Shown one piece after another: positions 1-9,211 of a stretch of DNA of 64,000 nucleotides. Within the stretch, counting starts at the first letter, position 1; every line of letters starts with the position of its first letter. This DNA comes from Thermotogota bacterium (GTDB taxonomy: Bacteria > Thermotogota > Thermotogae > Thermotogales > Thermotogaceae): the NCBI GenBank assembly GCA_030550515.1, contig JAUQPE010000024.1, positions 1 to 64,000 on the forward strand, given 5' to 3'. A model generated the notes under the pieces. That model saw nothing but the letters and a program-made list of their open reading frames with translations, was not told the origin of the DNA and searched no databases. The position numbers and the translations under genes were made by a program.

Positions 1-10
1 AGGTGGGGAG

Positions 11-511
11 GTGAAATCCTTGTCGGTTCAATTCGAAGTGGTTGATGTGCCGATTCCCGAAAGGTCAAACGTCATCATAGGACACGCACACTTCATAAAG
101 ACCGTTGAGGATCTGTACGAGGTGCTCGTGACCACAAATCCAAACCTCGAGTTCGGTATCGCCTTCAACGAAGCGAGTGGACCGTGTTTGGTGAGGTACG
201 AGGGAAACAGTGAGGATCTCGTAAAACAGGCTATTGAGACTGCCCAAAAGATCGGGGCGGGACACACTTTCGTGATCTACATCAGGGGAGGTTACCCTAT
301 AAACGTGTTGAACCAGATCAAGAACGTTCAAGAAGTTTGCAGGGTGCACGCGGCGACGGCCAACCCTCTGCAGGTGATCGTGGCAGTCACGCCACAAGGG
401 AGGGGAATCGTGGGGGTTGTGGACGGTTATCCCCCGAAAGGTGTGGAGACCGAGGAAGACAAAAAGAAGAGGCACGCGTTTTTAAGAGAGGTGACGAAAT
501 ACAAGAAATGA
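11..511 (+). CDS. Adenosine-specific kinase family protein (DUF355-type)
   Basis: A 166-residue protein that I recognise as the small archaeal/thermophile family annotated as adenosine-specific kinase (Adenosine_kin, formerly DUF355). Conserved-looking stretches are [13 protein letters not shown] near residue 25, [11 protein letters not shown] near 55 and the glycine-rich [13 protein letters not shown] near 127. It has no signal peptide or membrane segment, so it is probably cytosolic. Start is GTG at 11 behind a G-rich ribosome site in bases 1-9; the window edge hides anything upstream. The gene ends in a strong terminator and faces ttuA. The kinase name comes from the family; the physiological role is not established by the sequence. 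Confidence 0.8.
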   Translation: MKSLSVQFEVVDVPIPERSNVIIGHAHFIKTVEDLYEVLVTTNPNLEFGIAFNEASGPCLVRYEGNSEDLVKQAIETAQKIGAGHTFVIYIRGGYPINVLNQIKNVQEVCRVHAATANPLQVIVAVTPQGRGIVGVVDGYPPKGVETEEDKKKRHAFLREVTKYKK

Positions 512-537
512 AGAGCCCCATCAAGTGGGGCTCTTTT
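511..537. terminator. Shared hairpin between two convergent genes
   Basis: A perfect 10-bp stem (511-520 pairing with 526-535) with loop TCAAG is followed by a T-run on the plus strand, a textbook intrinsic terminator for the gene at 11-511. The stem and loop also contain the last codons and the TGA stop (523-521) of ttuA on the minus strand. On the minus strand the tract after the stem is only CTTCATTT, so termination in that direction is less certain. Confidence 0.85.
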
Positions 538-1435
538 TCATCTTCTTATCGAGTTGTTCCTTCAGCCTGCAAATGGAACACTTGGTGGCCGTGGTGGGGT
601 AGCCGCACACTTCACACTCCCTGAGTTCCTCCACCACGTACCTTGGTTCTCCTTTCTTCCTCAAAAAACCCAAGTAAAAGTTCAACGTAACGCCTGGTTG
701 CTCTTCCTCCAACTCCCTCAGGAGTCTCTTGTACATCAGTGAGGTGGCCCCCACGGAGAACGGACACGCTTCCTGGACGTGAGGTATGCCGTTCAGGCGA
801 GCATAGGTTCTGATGTCCTCCTCGTAGTTGAAGACCAACGGTTTGGCCTTCGGTACGAGTTTTTCGTGCGTTTTCGGAAGGTACGGCCACTGGCGTTCCA
901 TGTATCCTTCTTGCCAGTGGATGATGTTGCCGAGTAGTACCGCTGCCTCGTCATCGAGGTTGTGACCCGTCGCCACCACTTCAAAACCGTTCTCGTAAGC
1001 GAACTTGTTCATCACGTACCTTCTTATAACACCGCAAACCGAACACACCGGCCTCCTCAAAGTGAAAGCGATCTGTTGAGGGGACAATCCTTCGAACATT
1101 TCGGTCGCGTCGACCACGTGTAACTTAGAGGAAAGCGTTTCTGCGTTCTTTTGGACGATTTCGAGAGTGTTTTGAACGATCTCATCCTTCGCCGTTTTTA
1201 TGAAAAGCGCCTCCACGTTGTAGTTGAGCTTCACGAGGATGTGCCATAGAGAAACGCTGTCCTTCCCTCCGGAGACAGCCACGAGCACTTTGTTTTTTCT
1301 TCCAAACATCTTAAACTTCTTTATCACCTTTTCTACACGACCTTCTATGAATTCGTTGAAGTGATCTTTACACAACTTCAGATTGTAATGTCTTAATTTT
1401 ATCAAAGCTTCTTTGCCACAAATGGTGCACTTCAA
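521..1435 (-). CDS. ttuA: tRNA 2-thiouridine synthetase TtuA (TIGR00269 family)
   Basis: TtuA thiolates U54 of tRNA to 2-thiouridine, a heat-stabilising modification, using an Fe-S cluster and a sulfur carrier. Visible in 304 residues: N-terminal zinc site C3, C6, C22, H25; PP-loop SGGKDS at about 55-60; catalytic/cluster cysteines in RRPVCSVCG (near 130) and EACPFS (near 222); C-terminal zinc site CEVCG and CSIC. Start chosen as TTG at 1435, because GGGAGG sits six bases upstream and the product then begins MKCT as in T. maritima; a GTG at 1450 would add five residues. It is divergent from clpC. Confidence 0.9.
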   Translation of the reverse strand: MKCTICGKEALIKLRHYNLKLCKDHFNEFIEGRVEKVIKKFKMFGRKNKVLVAVSGGKDSVSLWHILVKLNYNVEALFIKTAKDEIVQNTLEIVQKNAETLSSKLHVVDATEMFEGLSPQQIAFTLRRPVCSVCGVIRRYVMNKFAYENGFEVVATGHNLDDEAAVLLGNIIHWQEGYMERQWPYLPKTHEKLVPKAKPLVFNYEEDIRTYARLNGIPHVQEACPFSVGATSLMYKRLLRELEEEQPGVTLNFYLGFLRKKGEPRYVVEELRECEVCGYPTTATKCSICRLKEQLDKKMKKSPT

Positions 1436-1484
1436 AGGTCTCCCTCCCACAACGAAATATCGTCATTGAATTTGGTTCGCTTAA

Positions 1485-1490
1485 ATTTTA
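1485..1490 (-). promoter_or_regulatory. Predicted ttuA promoter -10
   Basis: On the minus strand TAAAAT is preceded by TGG, an extended -10 element. It would give a leader of about 40 bases before the TTG at 1435. The -35 region is weak. Prediction from pattern only. Confidence 0.5.
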
Positions 1491-1510
1491 CCACAACATA
1501 ATTCTTGGGA

Positions 1511-1527
1511 AAACGTTTTGAACGTTT
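1511..1527. promoter_or_regulatory. Inverted repeat between ttuA and clpC promoters
   Basis: AAACGTT-TTG-AACGTTT is a perfect 7-3-7 inverted repeat midway between the two divergent -10 elements, just upstream of where a clpC -35 would lie. It resembles a dimeric repressor site. It does not match CIRCE (HrcA) or the CtsR box. Confidence 0.45.
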
Positions 1528-1555
1528 CCGCAAGGAAAAGAGTCCATAGCGGTGA

Positions 1556-1561
1556 TATAAT
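1556..1561 (+). promoter_or_regulatory. Predicted clpC promoter (extended -10)
   Basis: TGATATAAT is an exact extended -10 (TG, one base, TATAAT) about 30 bases before the clpC ATG, leaving a short leader that holds GGAGGT seven bases from the start. No good -35 is seen. Confidence 0.6.
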
Positions 1562-1590
1562 GGAATTGGTCAGATTCGGAGGTGATATCC

Positions 1591-4056
1591 ATGTTCGACA
1601 AGTTCTCAGAAAAGACAGCACAGATCTTTGTAACAGCCCAAGAAGAAGCCAAAGAGTTGGGCCATTCGTACGTTGGAACGGAGCACTTGCTCCTGGCCAT
1701 TTTGAAAGTCGACAGGGGTCCCGTCGTGGAGCTCTTGGAAGAGATGGGAGTCACGTACTCGAAAGTGAGATCCGAGATCATCTCCATGGTCGGTATGGGG
1801 ATGCGTGGCTTTGTACCTTCACCCCAGATGACTCCCAGGGCGAAAAGGGTGACCGAACTCGCCTACGAAGAGGCGAAAATCCTTGGGAGCGATAAGATAA
1901 ACCCTGAACACATCCTCCTCGGCATACTCAGGGAAGGCGAGGGTATCGCTGTCCACATCCTGAGAAAGTTGGGCGTCGATCTGAACACCCTGAGAAGGGA
2001 AATCATAGACCTGTACTCCTTCTCGGACAGCAGGGACAGGTTCGACGAGGAGACCTTCAACTACTCCAGCGTGAAACAGCTCGAGGGTTTTGGTGTGAAC
2101 CTCACCGAGCTCGCCGCGAAGAAAGAGCTCGATCCGGTGATAGGGCGCGATCAGGAGATAGAGAGAGTGATGCAAGTTTTGGTCAGGAGAAAGAAGAACA
2201 ACCCGGTCCTCATAGGAGAACCCGGTGTTGGAAAGACAGCGATCGTTGAGGGGCTCGCTCAGAGGATCGTTGCCGGTGAGGTCCCGGAGATCCTGAAGAA
2301 CAAGATCATATTCTCGCTAGATGTGGCGGCCCTCGTGGCCGGCACCAAGTACAGGGGAGAGTTCGAAAAACGCATGAAGAAACTCTTGCAAATCGTCACC
2401 AAGGACAGAAACATAATACTCTTCATCGACGAGATACACACCATAGTGGGTGCCGGATCGGCTGAAGGCGCCATAGACGCGGCAAACATCCTGAAGCCCG
2501 CCCTCGCCCGTGGAGAGATTAGCTGTATCGGAGCCACCACCCCGGACGAGTACAGGAAGTACATAGAGAAAGATGCCGCACTCGAGAGAAGGTTCCAGAA
2601 GATCTACGTGAGGGAACCGTCGGAAGAAGAAACGCTTGCGATACTGAGGGGTCTCAGGAAGAAATACGAAAGTCACCACAGGGTGATCTACACCGACAAA
2701 GCTCTGGAAGCTGCTGTTTACCTGTCGAAGAGGTACATAACGGATCATTACCTCCCGGACAAGGCGATAGACGTGATAGACGAGGCTGGCGCCAGGGCGA
2801 GGCTCAGGGTGTTCGTGATACCCCCAGAACTGAAGGTGCTCAAAGAAGAACTAGAGAGGTTGAGGGCGGAGAAGGAACTCGCCGTGTTGAATCAAGATTA
2901 CGAAAAGGCCGCTCGTCTCAAAGAGCACGAAATGGAAATCGAAACTGAGTACAGGAAGAAGTACTCCGAGTGGAGGCGTTTTGCCGAGACTTCCGTGGTC
3001 AAAGTGGACGTCGACGACGTGGCGGATGTCGTCGCCTCCTGGACGGGTATTCCTCTCAAGAAACTCGAAGAAACGGAAGCCGAAAAGCTGCTGAAGCTCG
3101 AGGAGGCCCTCCACGAAAGGATAGTGGCTCAGGAGGAAGCCATCAAGGCCGTTGCGAGGGCGATAAGGAGGGCACGCAGTGGTTTAAAGGACCCGAGAAG
3201 ACCCATCGGTGTCTTCCTGTTCCTTGGACCCACCGGTGTGGGTAAGACGGAACTCGCGAAGGCGCTCGCGGAGTACTTGTTCGGTGACGAAAAGGCCCTT
3301 ATCAGATTCGACATGAGCGAGTACATGGAGAGGTTCTCCGTCTCCAGACTCATAGGGGCACCTCCAGGGTACGTCGGATACGAAGAAGGAGGAACTCTCA
3401 CAGAAAAAGTGAGAAGGAGACCGTTCTCCGTGATCCTATTCGATGAGATAGAGAAGGCGCACCCTGACATCTTCAACCTCTTGCTCCAGATAATGGATGA
3501 CGGAAGACTCACGGATTCTCAAGGTCACGAGGTCGACTTCAGGAACACCATCATCATAATGACCAGCAACCTCGGAAGCTCTTACATAAACAAGGCAAAA
3601 AAAGCTATAGGGTTTGTGACGGACGAAAACGACGAAAAGGACTTCGAACAGATCAAAAATCTCGTTCTGGATGAGGTAAAGCGCACTTTCAGACCAGAGT
3701 TCCTGAACAGGATCGATGAAATCATCGTGTTCCACCCTCTCAAGAGGGAGCACATAGAACAGATCATAGAAATCCTTTTGAAAGACATCAGAAAGAGACT
3801 CCAAGAGAAGAACATGAAGCTCGTGCTCACGAAAGGCGCAAAAGACTTCTTGGTGGAGAAAGGTTTCGATCCTGTCTACGGTGCAAGACCACTGAAGAGG
3901 GCCATCCAAAGGTATGTGGAGGATCCTCTCGCAGAAGAAATCTTGAGAGGCAAGTTCCAAGAAGGTGACACGATAGTCTGTAAGGCGACAAAAGACGGAT
4001 TAAAGTTCGTGAAGCAGAAGAGCGAAGAAAAAGCTCAAGAGAAGGTGGTGAAGTGA
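1591..4056 (+). CDS. clpC: ATP-dependent protease ATPase subunit ClpC
   Basis: HSP100 unfoldase that feeds proteins to ClpP; 821 residues. Order: Clp N-domain repeats (about 5-145), AAA-1 with Walker A GEPGVGKT near 209 and Walker B LFIDEIHT, a UVR-type coiled middle segment near 435-465, AAA-2 with GPTGVGKT near 546 and [11 protein letters not shown], then an IGF loop (KKAIGFVTD) typical of ClpP-binding partners. Start ATG at 1591 has GGAGGT seven bases upstream; a GTG at 1582 is in frame but lies inside that site. It heads a clpC-radA-disA operon, with radA starting on a GTGA overlap. Likely stress-regulated; the upstream inverted repeat is a candidate operator. Confidence 0.97.
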   Translation: MFDKFSEKTAQIFVTAQEEAKELGHSYVGTEHLLLAILKVDRGPVVELLEEMGVTYSKVRSEIISMVGMGMRGFVPSPQMTPRAKRVTELAYEEAKILGSDKINPEHILLGILREGEGIAVHILRKLGVDLNTLRREIIDLYSFSDSRDRFDEETFNYSSVKQLEGFGVNLTELAAKKELDPVIGRDQEIERVMQVLVRRKKNNPVLIGEPGVGKTAIVEGLAQRIVAGEVPEILKNKIIFSLDVAALVAGTKYRGEFEKRMKKLLQIVTKDRNIILFIDEIHTIVGAGSAEGAIDAANILKPALARGEISCIGATTPDEYRKYIEKDAALERRFQKIYVREPSEEETLAILRGLRKKYESHHRVIYTDKALEAAVYLSKRYITDHYLPDKAIDVIDEAGARARLRVFVIPPELKVLKEELERLRAEKELAVLNQDYEKAARLKEHEMEIETEYRKKYSEWRRFAETSVVKVDVDDVADVVASWTGIPLKKLEETEAEKLLKLEEALHERIVAQEEAIKAVARAIRRARSGLKDPRRPIGVFLFLGPTGVGKTELAKALAEYLFGDEKALIRFDMSEYMERFSVSRLIGAPPGYVGYEEGGTLTEKVRRRPFSVILFDEIEKAHPDIFNLLLQIMDDGRLTDSQGHEVDFRNTIIIMTSNLGSSYINKAKKAIGFVTDENDEKDFEQIKNLVLDEVKRTFRPEFLNRIDEIIVFHPLKREHIEQIIEILLKDIRKRLQEKNMKLVLTKGAKDFLVEKGFDPVYGARPLKRAIQRYVEDPLAEEILRGKFQEGDTIVCKATKDGLKFVKQKSEEKAQEKVVK

Positions 4057-5435
4057 AAAAGTTTGTCTGTTCCAACTGCGGATACTCTTCTCCGAAATGG
4101 TTCGGAAGGTGTCCGCAGTGTGGAGAATACGATTCGGCCGAGGAAGCGATCTTGGAGAAGAAGGGCAGGGAGGCACACGCCTCCCTGCTTTTGAATTTGG
4201 AAGAGGCTTCGAGTCTCTCACTCGAAAGGCTCTCGACTGGCTTTTCCGAGCTCGACAGGGTCCTCAGGGGTGGCCTCGTCCCAGGTCAAGTGTTGCTTTT
4301 GTCAGGTGAACCAGGCATCGGAAAAAGTACTCTTGCACTCCAAGTGTGTGAAAAGTTCGCCGAGAAGGGAACAGTGGTTTACGTTTCGGGCGAGGAATCA
4401 CCACAGCAGATCAAGATGAGGGCGGACAGGTTGAAACTCAAGAACAAGGAGAACATCCTGCTGTCGACTGAGAACGACCTCGATGCGGTGCTCACCGAGA
4501 CGTCGGAAAAGAAACCCCGTTTTCTCGTGATCGATTCTCTTCAAACGGTCTTTTCTTCGGAACTAGGCAGCAGTCCCGGAAGCGTCTCCCAGGTGAAGGC
4601 TGTGACCATGAAGGTCATAAATTTCTCCAAAAAACGCATGATTCCAGCGATGATCGTTGGTCACGTGACCAAAGAGGGGGAGATCGCGGGACCCAAGATG
4701 GTGGAGCACATGGTTGACACGGTCACTTACTTCGAAGGGGACAGGAGGACGGGGCTCAGAATCTTGAAAGTGGTGAAGAACAGGTTTGGGCCTTCGGATG
4801 AGGTGGCGGTCTTCGAACTCGAAGAGAACGGATTCAAGCAAGTGGAAAGTCCCTCTTTCGTCGAGGAGGGTGTGGAGCTTCCCGGAAACGTCGTCACGTG
4901 TGTCTTCGAAGGCACGAAACCGTTCGTCGTGCAGGTTCAAGCGTTGGTCTCAAAGAACAGGGTCTTCGCCCCGAAAAGGGTGGGGAAAGGGATCGACACG
5001 AGTAGGATCATGCTCTTGGTAGCGGTCCTGAGCAAAGTTGTGAAGATACCGTTGGAGCACCACGACATCTACGTGAACGTCGTGGGCGGGTTGAGGATCA
5101 CCGATCCAGCTGCCGATCTCGCCATCGCTCTTGCCATCGTTTCGTCTTACCTCGAGTTGCCCATGCCTGGTGTTGCAGCGCTCGGGGAGATCGGTTTGGA
5201 TGGAAAGGTGAGGAAAGTTTACAATATTAAGAGAAGACTTGGCGCGTTGAAAGGCTTCAAAAAGATCATCGTACCCGCCCTCGAAGCGGAGAGCGAAGAA
5301 GAAAGCGTCATCGCCGTTCAGGATCTCAGAGAAGCGGTGAAAATTCTGGGAGGTGACTTCTCTGTATCCACCAGAGTTGATAGAGAAGATAAAGTTGATA
5401 TCCCCTGGGACCGCCCTGAGGAAGGCGTTGGATGA
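4053..5435 (+). CDS. radA: DNA repair protein RadA/Sms
   Basis: RecA-like branch-migration factor for recombination intermediates; 460 residues, normal length. It has an N-terminal C4 zinc finger (CSNC and CPQC in the first 25 residues), Walker A GEPGIGKST near 85, the RadA-specific KNRFG motif near 241 and a C-terminal Lon-protease-like domain from about 300. The GTG start overlaps the clpC stop (GTGA). Its 3' end overlaps disA by 83 bases, a long overlap. The clpC-radA-disA neighbourhood is also seen in Firmicutes, where RadA and DisA act together at recombination intermediates. Confidence 0.97.
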   Translation: MKKFVCSNCGYSSPKWFGRCPQCGEYDSAEEAILEKKGREAHASLLLNLEEASSLSLERLSTGFSELDRVLRGGLVPGQVLLLSGEPGIGKSTLALQVCEKFAEKGTVVYVSGEESPQQIKMRADRLKLKNKENILLSTENDLDAVLTETSEKKPRFLVIDSLQTVFSSELGSSPGSVSQVKAVTMKVINFSKKRMIPAMIVGHVTKEGEIAGPKMVEHMVDTVTYFEGDRRTGLRILKVVKNRFGPSDEVAVFELEENGFKQVESPSFVEEGVELPGNVVTCVFEGTKPFVVQVQALVSKNRVFAPKRVGKGIDTSRIMLLVAVLSKVVKIPLEHHDIYVNVVGGLRITDPAADLAIALAIVSSYLELPMPGVAALGEIGLDGKVRKVYNIKRRLGALKGFKKIIVPALEAESEEESVIAVQDLREAVKILGGDFSVSTRVDREDKVDIPWDRPEEGVG

Positions 5436-6420
5436 CATAATAAAGGCAAATTTTGGTGCCTTGTTGTTCCTTGTGGACGATCCAAAGAAGTACGCCGACG
5501 TAATACAAGGGGGATTCTGGTTGGACACCGAGTTCTCGGCCGAGAGGGTGTACGAACTCGCGAAGATGGACGGAGCAATCGTGATTTCCGAAGATCTTTC
5601 GCGCATATACTACGCGAACGTCCACCTGGTTCCAGATCCCACGATACCTACCTCGGAGACCGGCACGCGTCACAGAACCGCGGAAAGACTGGCAAAGCAA
5701 ACCGGGAAAGTGGTCATCGCTGTGTCGAGGAGGCGCAACGTGATCACCCTCTACTACAAGAACTACAAGTACGTGGTCAACCAGGTGGGTTTCCTCATCG
5801 CGAAAGTGACGCAAGCGATCAGCACGCTCGAAAAGTACAAAGAAAACTTCGTGAAGCTGCTTTCGGACCTTGAGGTCTTGGAACTCGAGAACCGCGTGTA
5901 CCTGTCGGATGTGGTGAGGACCGTCGTGAAAGGACTCGAGCTTTTGAAAGTTTCCGAGGAAGTGAAACCCTACCTCGTTGAACTCGGCGAGGAGGGAAGG
6001 CTTGCGAGGATCCAGATGAGGGAGCTCATCGAGGATGTCGACGATTTACTCGTGCTCTTGTTCATGGACTACGCTGCCGAAGAGATGGATGAGGAAACCG
6101 CGAAAGAACTCATCAAGGATTTCGTGGTGAAGAGAGATCCGACGCCTGTGTCGGTCGCGCGGTTTCTCGGGTACGACGTACAACAAGTGGGTCAGCTCGA
6201 CGACATCTCCGTCGCGGCGAGAGGTTTCAGACTTTTGAAGACGGCCGCACGGATTCCGTTGAGCATAGGGTACAACGTCGTAAAGATGTTCAAAACACTC
6301 GATCAGATCAGCAAGGCATCGATCGAAGAGCTCAAGAAAGTTGATGGAATCGGAGAGAAAAGGGCGAGAGCTATAACGGAGAGCATCAGCTCTTTAAGGC
6401 ACAGGAAGGCTTCGGAGTGA
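5353..6420 (+). CDS. disA: DNA integrity scanning protein DisA, diadenylate cyclase
   Basis: Makes cyclic di-AMP from two ATP and senses branched DNA. The 355-residue protein has the DAC domain with KMDGAIV (DGA motif, near 73) and GTRHRTAE (RHR motif, near 107), a helical spine, and a C-terminal helix-hairpin-helix (KVDGIGEKRARAI) that binds DNA. It aligns end to end with T. maritima DisA as I remember it. The GTG start at 5353 sits inside the coding end of radA. The GGGAG just before it is closer than usual, so initiation may depend on ribosomes finishing radA. Confidence 0.95.
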   Translation: MTSLYPPELIEKIKLISPGTALRKALDDIIKANFGALLFLVDDPKKYADVIQGGFWLDTEFSAERVYELAKMDGAIVISEDLSRIYYANVHLVPDPTIPTSETGTRHRTAERLAKQTGKVVIAVSRRRNVITLYYKNYKYVVNQVGFLIAKVTQAISTLEKYKENFVKLLSDLEVLELENRVYLSDVVRTVVKGLELLKVSEEVKPYLVELGEEGRLARIQMRELIEDVDDLLVLLFMDYAAEEMDEETAKELIKDFVVKRDPTPVSVARFLGYDVQQVGQLDDISVAARGFRLLKTAARIPLSIGYNVVKMFKTLDQISKASIEELKKVDGIGEKRARAITESISSLRHRKASE

Positions 6421-6428
6421 GGAAGTGT

Positions 6429-6434
6429 TAAAAT
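6429..6434 (+). promoter_or_regulatory. Possible hydrogenase promoter
   Basis: TGTTAAAAT shortly after the disA stop fits an extended -10 and would give a leader of about 70 bases containing a seven-T tract. A second AT-rich candidate (TAATAT, 6477-6482) lies closer to the gene. I cannot choose between them. Confidence 0.35.
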
Positions 6435-6509
6435 CGTAGGTAAGGGACTAGCTTTTTTTCAGAGAGAATTTGAGAATAATATCACAAAGTGATCGGGGAG
6501 GTGTTTCCG

Positions 6510-8258
6510 GTGGCGGAAGTGAACGTCGTCATAAACGGAAGGAATGTCACCGTACCCAGCGATATAACCGTCCTTGAAGCTTGTGAAAGAGTTGGGGTAG
6601 AAGTCCCCGCCCTCTGTCACCATCCAAGGCTCGGCGAATCCATTGGAGCTTGCCGAGTGTGCGTGGTAGAAGTGGAAGGAAGCAGAAACTTGCAGCCTGC
6701 CTGCGTGACGAAAGTGAGAGATGGCATGGTGATCAAAACGTCCACCGAAAGGGTGAAGACCGCCAGAAAATTCAACCTTGCCTTGCTTTTGTCCGAGCAC
6801 CCGAACGATTGTATGACCTGCGAGGCGAACGGTAGGTGTGAATTTCAGGACTTGATATACAAGTACGACGTTGACCCCATATTCGGTTATGGCCCCAAAG
6901 AAGGATTAATCGACAGAAGCAGTCCTGCGATCGTCAGGGAACTGTCGAAGTGCGTGAAGTGCCAGAGGTGCGTGAGGGTGTGTTCCGAAGTACAGGGAAT
7001 GCACGTCTACTCCATGGTCGGAAGGGGTTACAAGACATACCCTGGAACCCCCTTTGACATGCCTGTCTACGAAACTGATTGCATAAGCTGCGGTCAGTGT
7101 TCGGTCTTTTGCCCAACAGGAGCGATCGTTGAGAACTCGGCCGTGAAGGTGGTCCTCGAAGAGCTCGAGAAGAGAGAGAAGATCCTCGTGGTTCAAACGG
7201 CACCGTCCGTTAGGGTAGCGATAAGTGAGGAGTTCGGTTATGCACCTGGCACGATCTCCACAGGACGGCTCGTCGCCGCCCTCAGAAGACTTGGTTTCGA
7301 CTACGTGTTCGACACCAACTTTGGAGCTGACCTCACCATAATGGAAGAAGGGAGCGAATTCTTGCGCAGGTTGGAAGAGGGTGACCTTGAAGACTTGCCG
7401 ATGTTCACTTCTTGCTGCCCTGCGTGGGTGAACTTGGTGGAGAAGGTGTATCCAGAGCTCAGAACAAGGCTTTCAACGGCGAAATCCCCGCAAGGGATGC
7501 TCTCCGCCCTCGTCAAAACTTACTTCGCCCAGAAACTTGGGGTCAAACCCGATGACATCTTCCACGTTTCGATCATGCCGTGCACGGCCAAAAAAGATGA
7601 GGCTATGAGGAAACAACTCATGGTGAACGGCTCTCCCGCCGTCGATGTCGTGCTCACGACGAGAGAGCTCGGAAAACTTATAAGGATGAGGAAGATTCCG
7701 TTCGCCAACCTGCCGGAAGAGGACTACGATGCTCCTCTTGGGATCTCTACAGGTGCAGCTGCACTGTTTGGTGTCACGGGAGGCGTGATGGAGGCCGCTT
7801 TGAGGACTGCGTACGAGCTGAAGACGGGAAAAACACTTCCAAAACTCGTCTTCGAAGAAGTGAGAGGGTTGAAGGAAGTGAAAGAAGCGGAGATAGACCT
7901 CGACGGAAAGAAGATCAGGGCGGCTGTTGTGCACGGAACGGCGAACACGAGGAAGCTGGTGGAGAAGATACTCAACAGGGAAGTGAGGTACCACTTCGTC
8001 GAGGTGATGGCATGTCCCGGCGGATGCATCGGTGGTGGTGGACAACCGTACAGCAGGGATCCAGAGGTTCTGAGGAAGCGAGCAGAAGCCATCTACACCA
8101 TAGACGAGAGGATGACGATAAGGAAGTCTCACGAAAACCCCGCCATAAAGAAGCTCTACGAAGAATTCCTCGAACACCCGTTGAGTCATAGATCACATGA
8201 ACTGTTGCACACTCACTACGAAGACAGGTCTAGGAAGCGAAGGATAGCCGTGAGGTGA
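6510..8258 (+). CDS. [FeFe]-hydrogenase catalytic subunit, CpI-like domain order
   Basis: Evolves or consumes H2. The 582 residues carry, in order: a plant-type [2Fe-2S] domain (CHHPRLGESIGACRVC, then PAC), the His-Cys [4Fe-4S] site (HPNDCMTC...C), two ferredoxin [4Fe-4S] motifs (CVKCQRCVRVC and CISCGQCSVFC), the H-cluster loops TSCCPAW (near 300), MPCTAKKDE (near 355) and MACPGGCIGGGGQPY (near 500), and a C-terminal small-subunit-like tail ending HELLHTHY. The proton-path FGADLTIMEE is intact, so it looks active. GTG at 6510 has GGGGAGGT seven bases upstream. It lacks the C-terminal [2Fe-2S] domain found in trimeric HydA. No HydB/C gene is adjacent; NuoE/F-like genes lie at 32338-34433. Confidence 0.93.
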   Translation: MAEVNVVINGRNVTVPSDITVLEACERVGVEVPALCHHPRLGESIGACRVCVVEVEGSRNLQPACVTKVRDGMVIKTSTERVKTARKFNLALLLSEHPNDCMTCEANGRCEFQDLIYKYDVDPIFGYGPKEGLIDRSSPAIVRELSKCVKCQRCVRVCSEVQGMHVYSMVGRGYKTYPGTPFDMPVYETDCISCGQCSVFCPTGAIVENSAVKVVLEELEKREKILVVQTAPSVRVAISEEFGYAPGTISTGRLVAALRRLGFDYVFDTNFGADLTIMEEGSEFLRRLEEGDLEDLPMFTSCCPAWVNLVEKVYPELRTRLSTAKSPQGMLSALVKTYFAQKLGVKPDDIFHVSIMPCTAKKDEAMRKQLMVNGSPAVDVVLTTRELGKLIRMRKIPFANLPEEDYDAPLGISTGAAALFGVTGGVMEAALRTAYELKTGKTLPKLVFEEVRGLKEVKEAEIDLDGKKIRAAVVHGTANTRKLVEKILNREVRYHFVEVMACPGGCIGGGGQPYSRDPEVLRKRAEAIYTIDERMTIRKSHENPAIKKLYEEFLEHPLSHRSHELLHTHYEDRSRKRRIAVR

Positions 8259-8273
8259 GGGGACCCCCCTCAC
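8255..8273 (+). terminator. Hairpin after hydrogenase gene
   Basis: GTGAGGGG and CCCCTCAC form a perfect 8-bp stem with a 3-base loop overlapping the hydrogenase stop codon. The tract that follows is pyrimidine-rich (TTCCTTCTTCT) rather than pure T, so it may attenuate transcription or protect a 3' end instead of stopping all transcription into the ABC operon. Confidence 0.5.
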
Positions 8274-8302
8274 TTCCTTCTTCTGCAAGGTGGTGGTTGG
8301 GC

Positions 8303-9211
8303 ATGCGAAAAAACGTATTTGTTTTAGTTTCGATTCTTCTGATCTGCGTTCATATTTTCGCCGTAAAGCTCCTGAATCCACTGGGACCAGCGCTCATACC
8401 TGTGGTGCCGATCCTGGAGAAAAAAGTCCCCTCGGATGTCGAAGTGGTGATTTGGAGGAACCCAGAGGAGGCCATCGCAAGGCTCGTGTCAGGGGAGGCC
8501 GACTTTGCTGTCCTTCCCATCACCACGGCGGCCAACTTGTACACAAGGGGTATCAAGATCTCTCTTGTGGCCGTTCACGAGTGGAAAGTGTTCTACTTGG
8601 TCGTCGCGAAAGACGCGGTCTTCGAAGGATGGAAGAGCCTAAAGGGTAAGGAAGTTTACACCCCGCACGGTAGGGGACAAACTGTGGACGTTCTGATGAG
8701 GTACTTCCTTGTCAGAGAAGGTTTGAAACCCGACGAAGACGTGAAGGTACTCTACGCACCCCCGCAAGAGATAGTGGTTCTCTTCAAAACGGGGAAGGTG
8801 AAGTTTGCGGCGCTTCCGGAGCCTTACGCGACCATGTGTCTGGACAACGGATACCTCGCGTTGGATTTCCAGAAGGAATGGGGGAAGGTTATGAACCTTC
8901 CCGAGAGACTCCCCATAGCCGGTTTGTTCGTGAGAAAGGGTGTCGGAGAGGACGAGGTCGAGAGGATAGAAAATGTGCTCAAGAATTCGATGGAATGGAT
9001 GTTTAAGAACTTGGAAGCCACACTCTCCCTTGCCGAAAAACACTTAGGCGTCAGCAAAGACGTGTTGATGGACGCGTTTGAGAGGATGGGGTTTCAGTAC
9101 GTTCCAGTCGAACTTTGTAGGGAAGAAGTCGCCACCTTCCTTCAGAAGATGAACGAGCTCTACCCCGAAGGGATGCCTCAAGTACCAGATGCGGGTTTCT
9201 ACGGAAGATGA
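8303..9211 (+). CDS. ABC transporter substrate-binding protein, NMT1/SsuA-like
   Basis: Extracytoplasmic solute receptor of 302 residues with an N-terminal hydrophobic export segment (FVLVSILLICVHIFA) and the two-lobe layout of the NMT1/THI5/SsuA/TauA group (ADFAVLP, GRGQTVDVLMRYFL, AALPEPYATM). The ATG at 8303 is preceded by AGGTGG; an in-frame GTG at 8255 lies in the hairpin and would put a charged, unconvincing tail before the signal. ATGA overlap with the permease shows one operon with it and the ATPase. The substrate is not evident; aromatic sulfonates, taurine and pyrimidine or thiamine precursors are all carried by relatives. Confidence 0.85.
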   Translation: MRKNVFVLVSILLICVHIFAVKLLNPLGPALIPVVPILEKKVPSDVEVVIWRNPEEAIARLVSGEADFAVLPITTAANLYTRGIKISLVAVHEWKVFYLVVAKDAVFEGWKSLKGKEVYTPHGRGQTVDVLMRYFLVREGLKPDEDVKVLYAPPQEIVVLFKTGKVKFAALPEPYATMCLDNGYLALDFQKEWGKVMNLPERLPIAGLFVRKGVGEDEVERIENVLKNSMEWMFKNLEATLSLAEKHLGVSKDVLMDAFERMGFQYVPVELCREEVATFLQKMNELYPEGMPQVPDAGFYGR

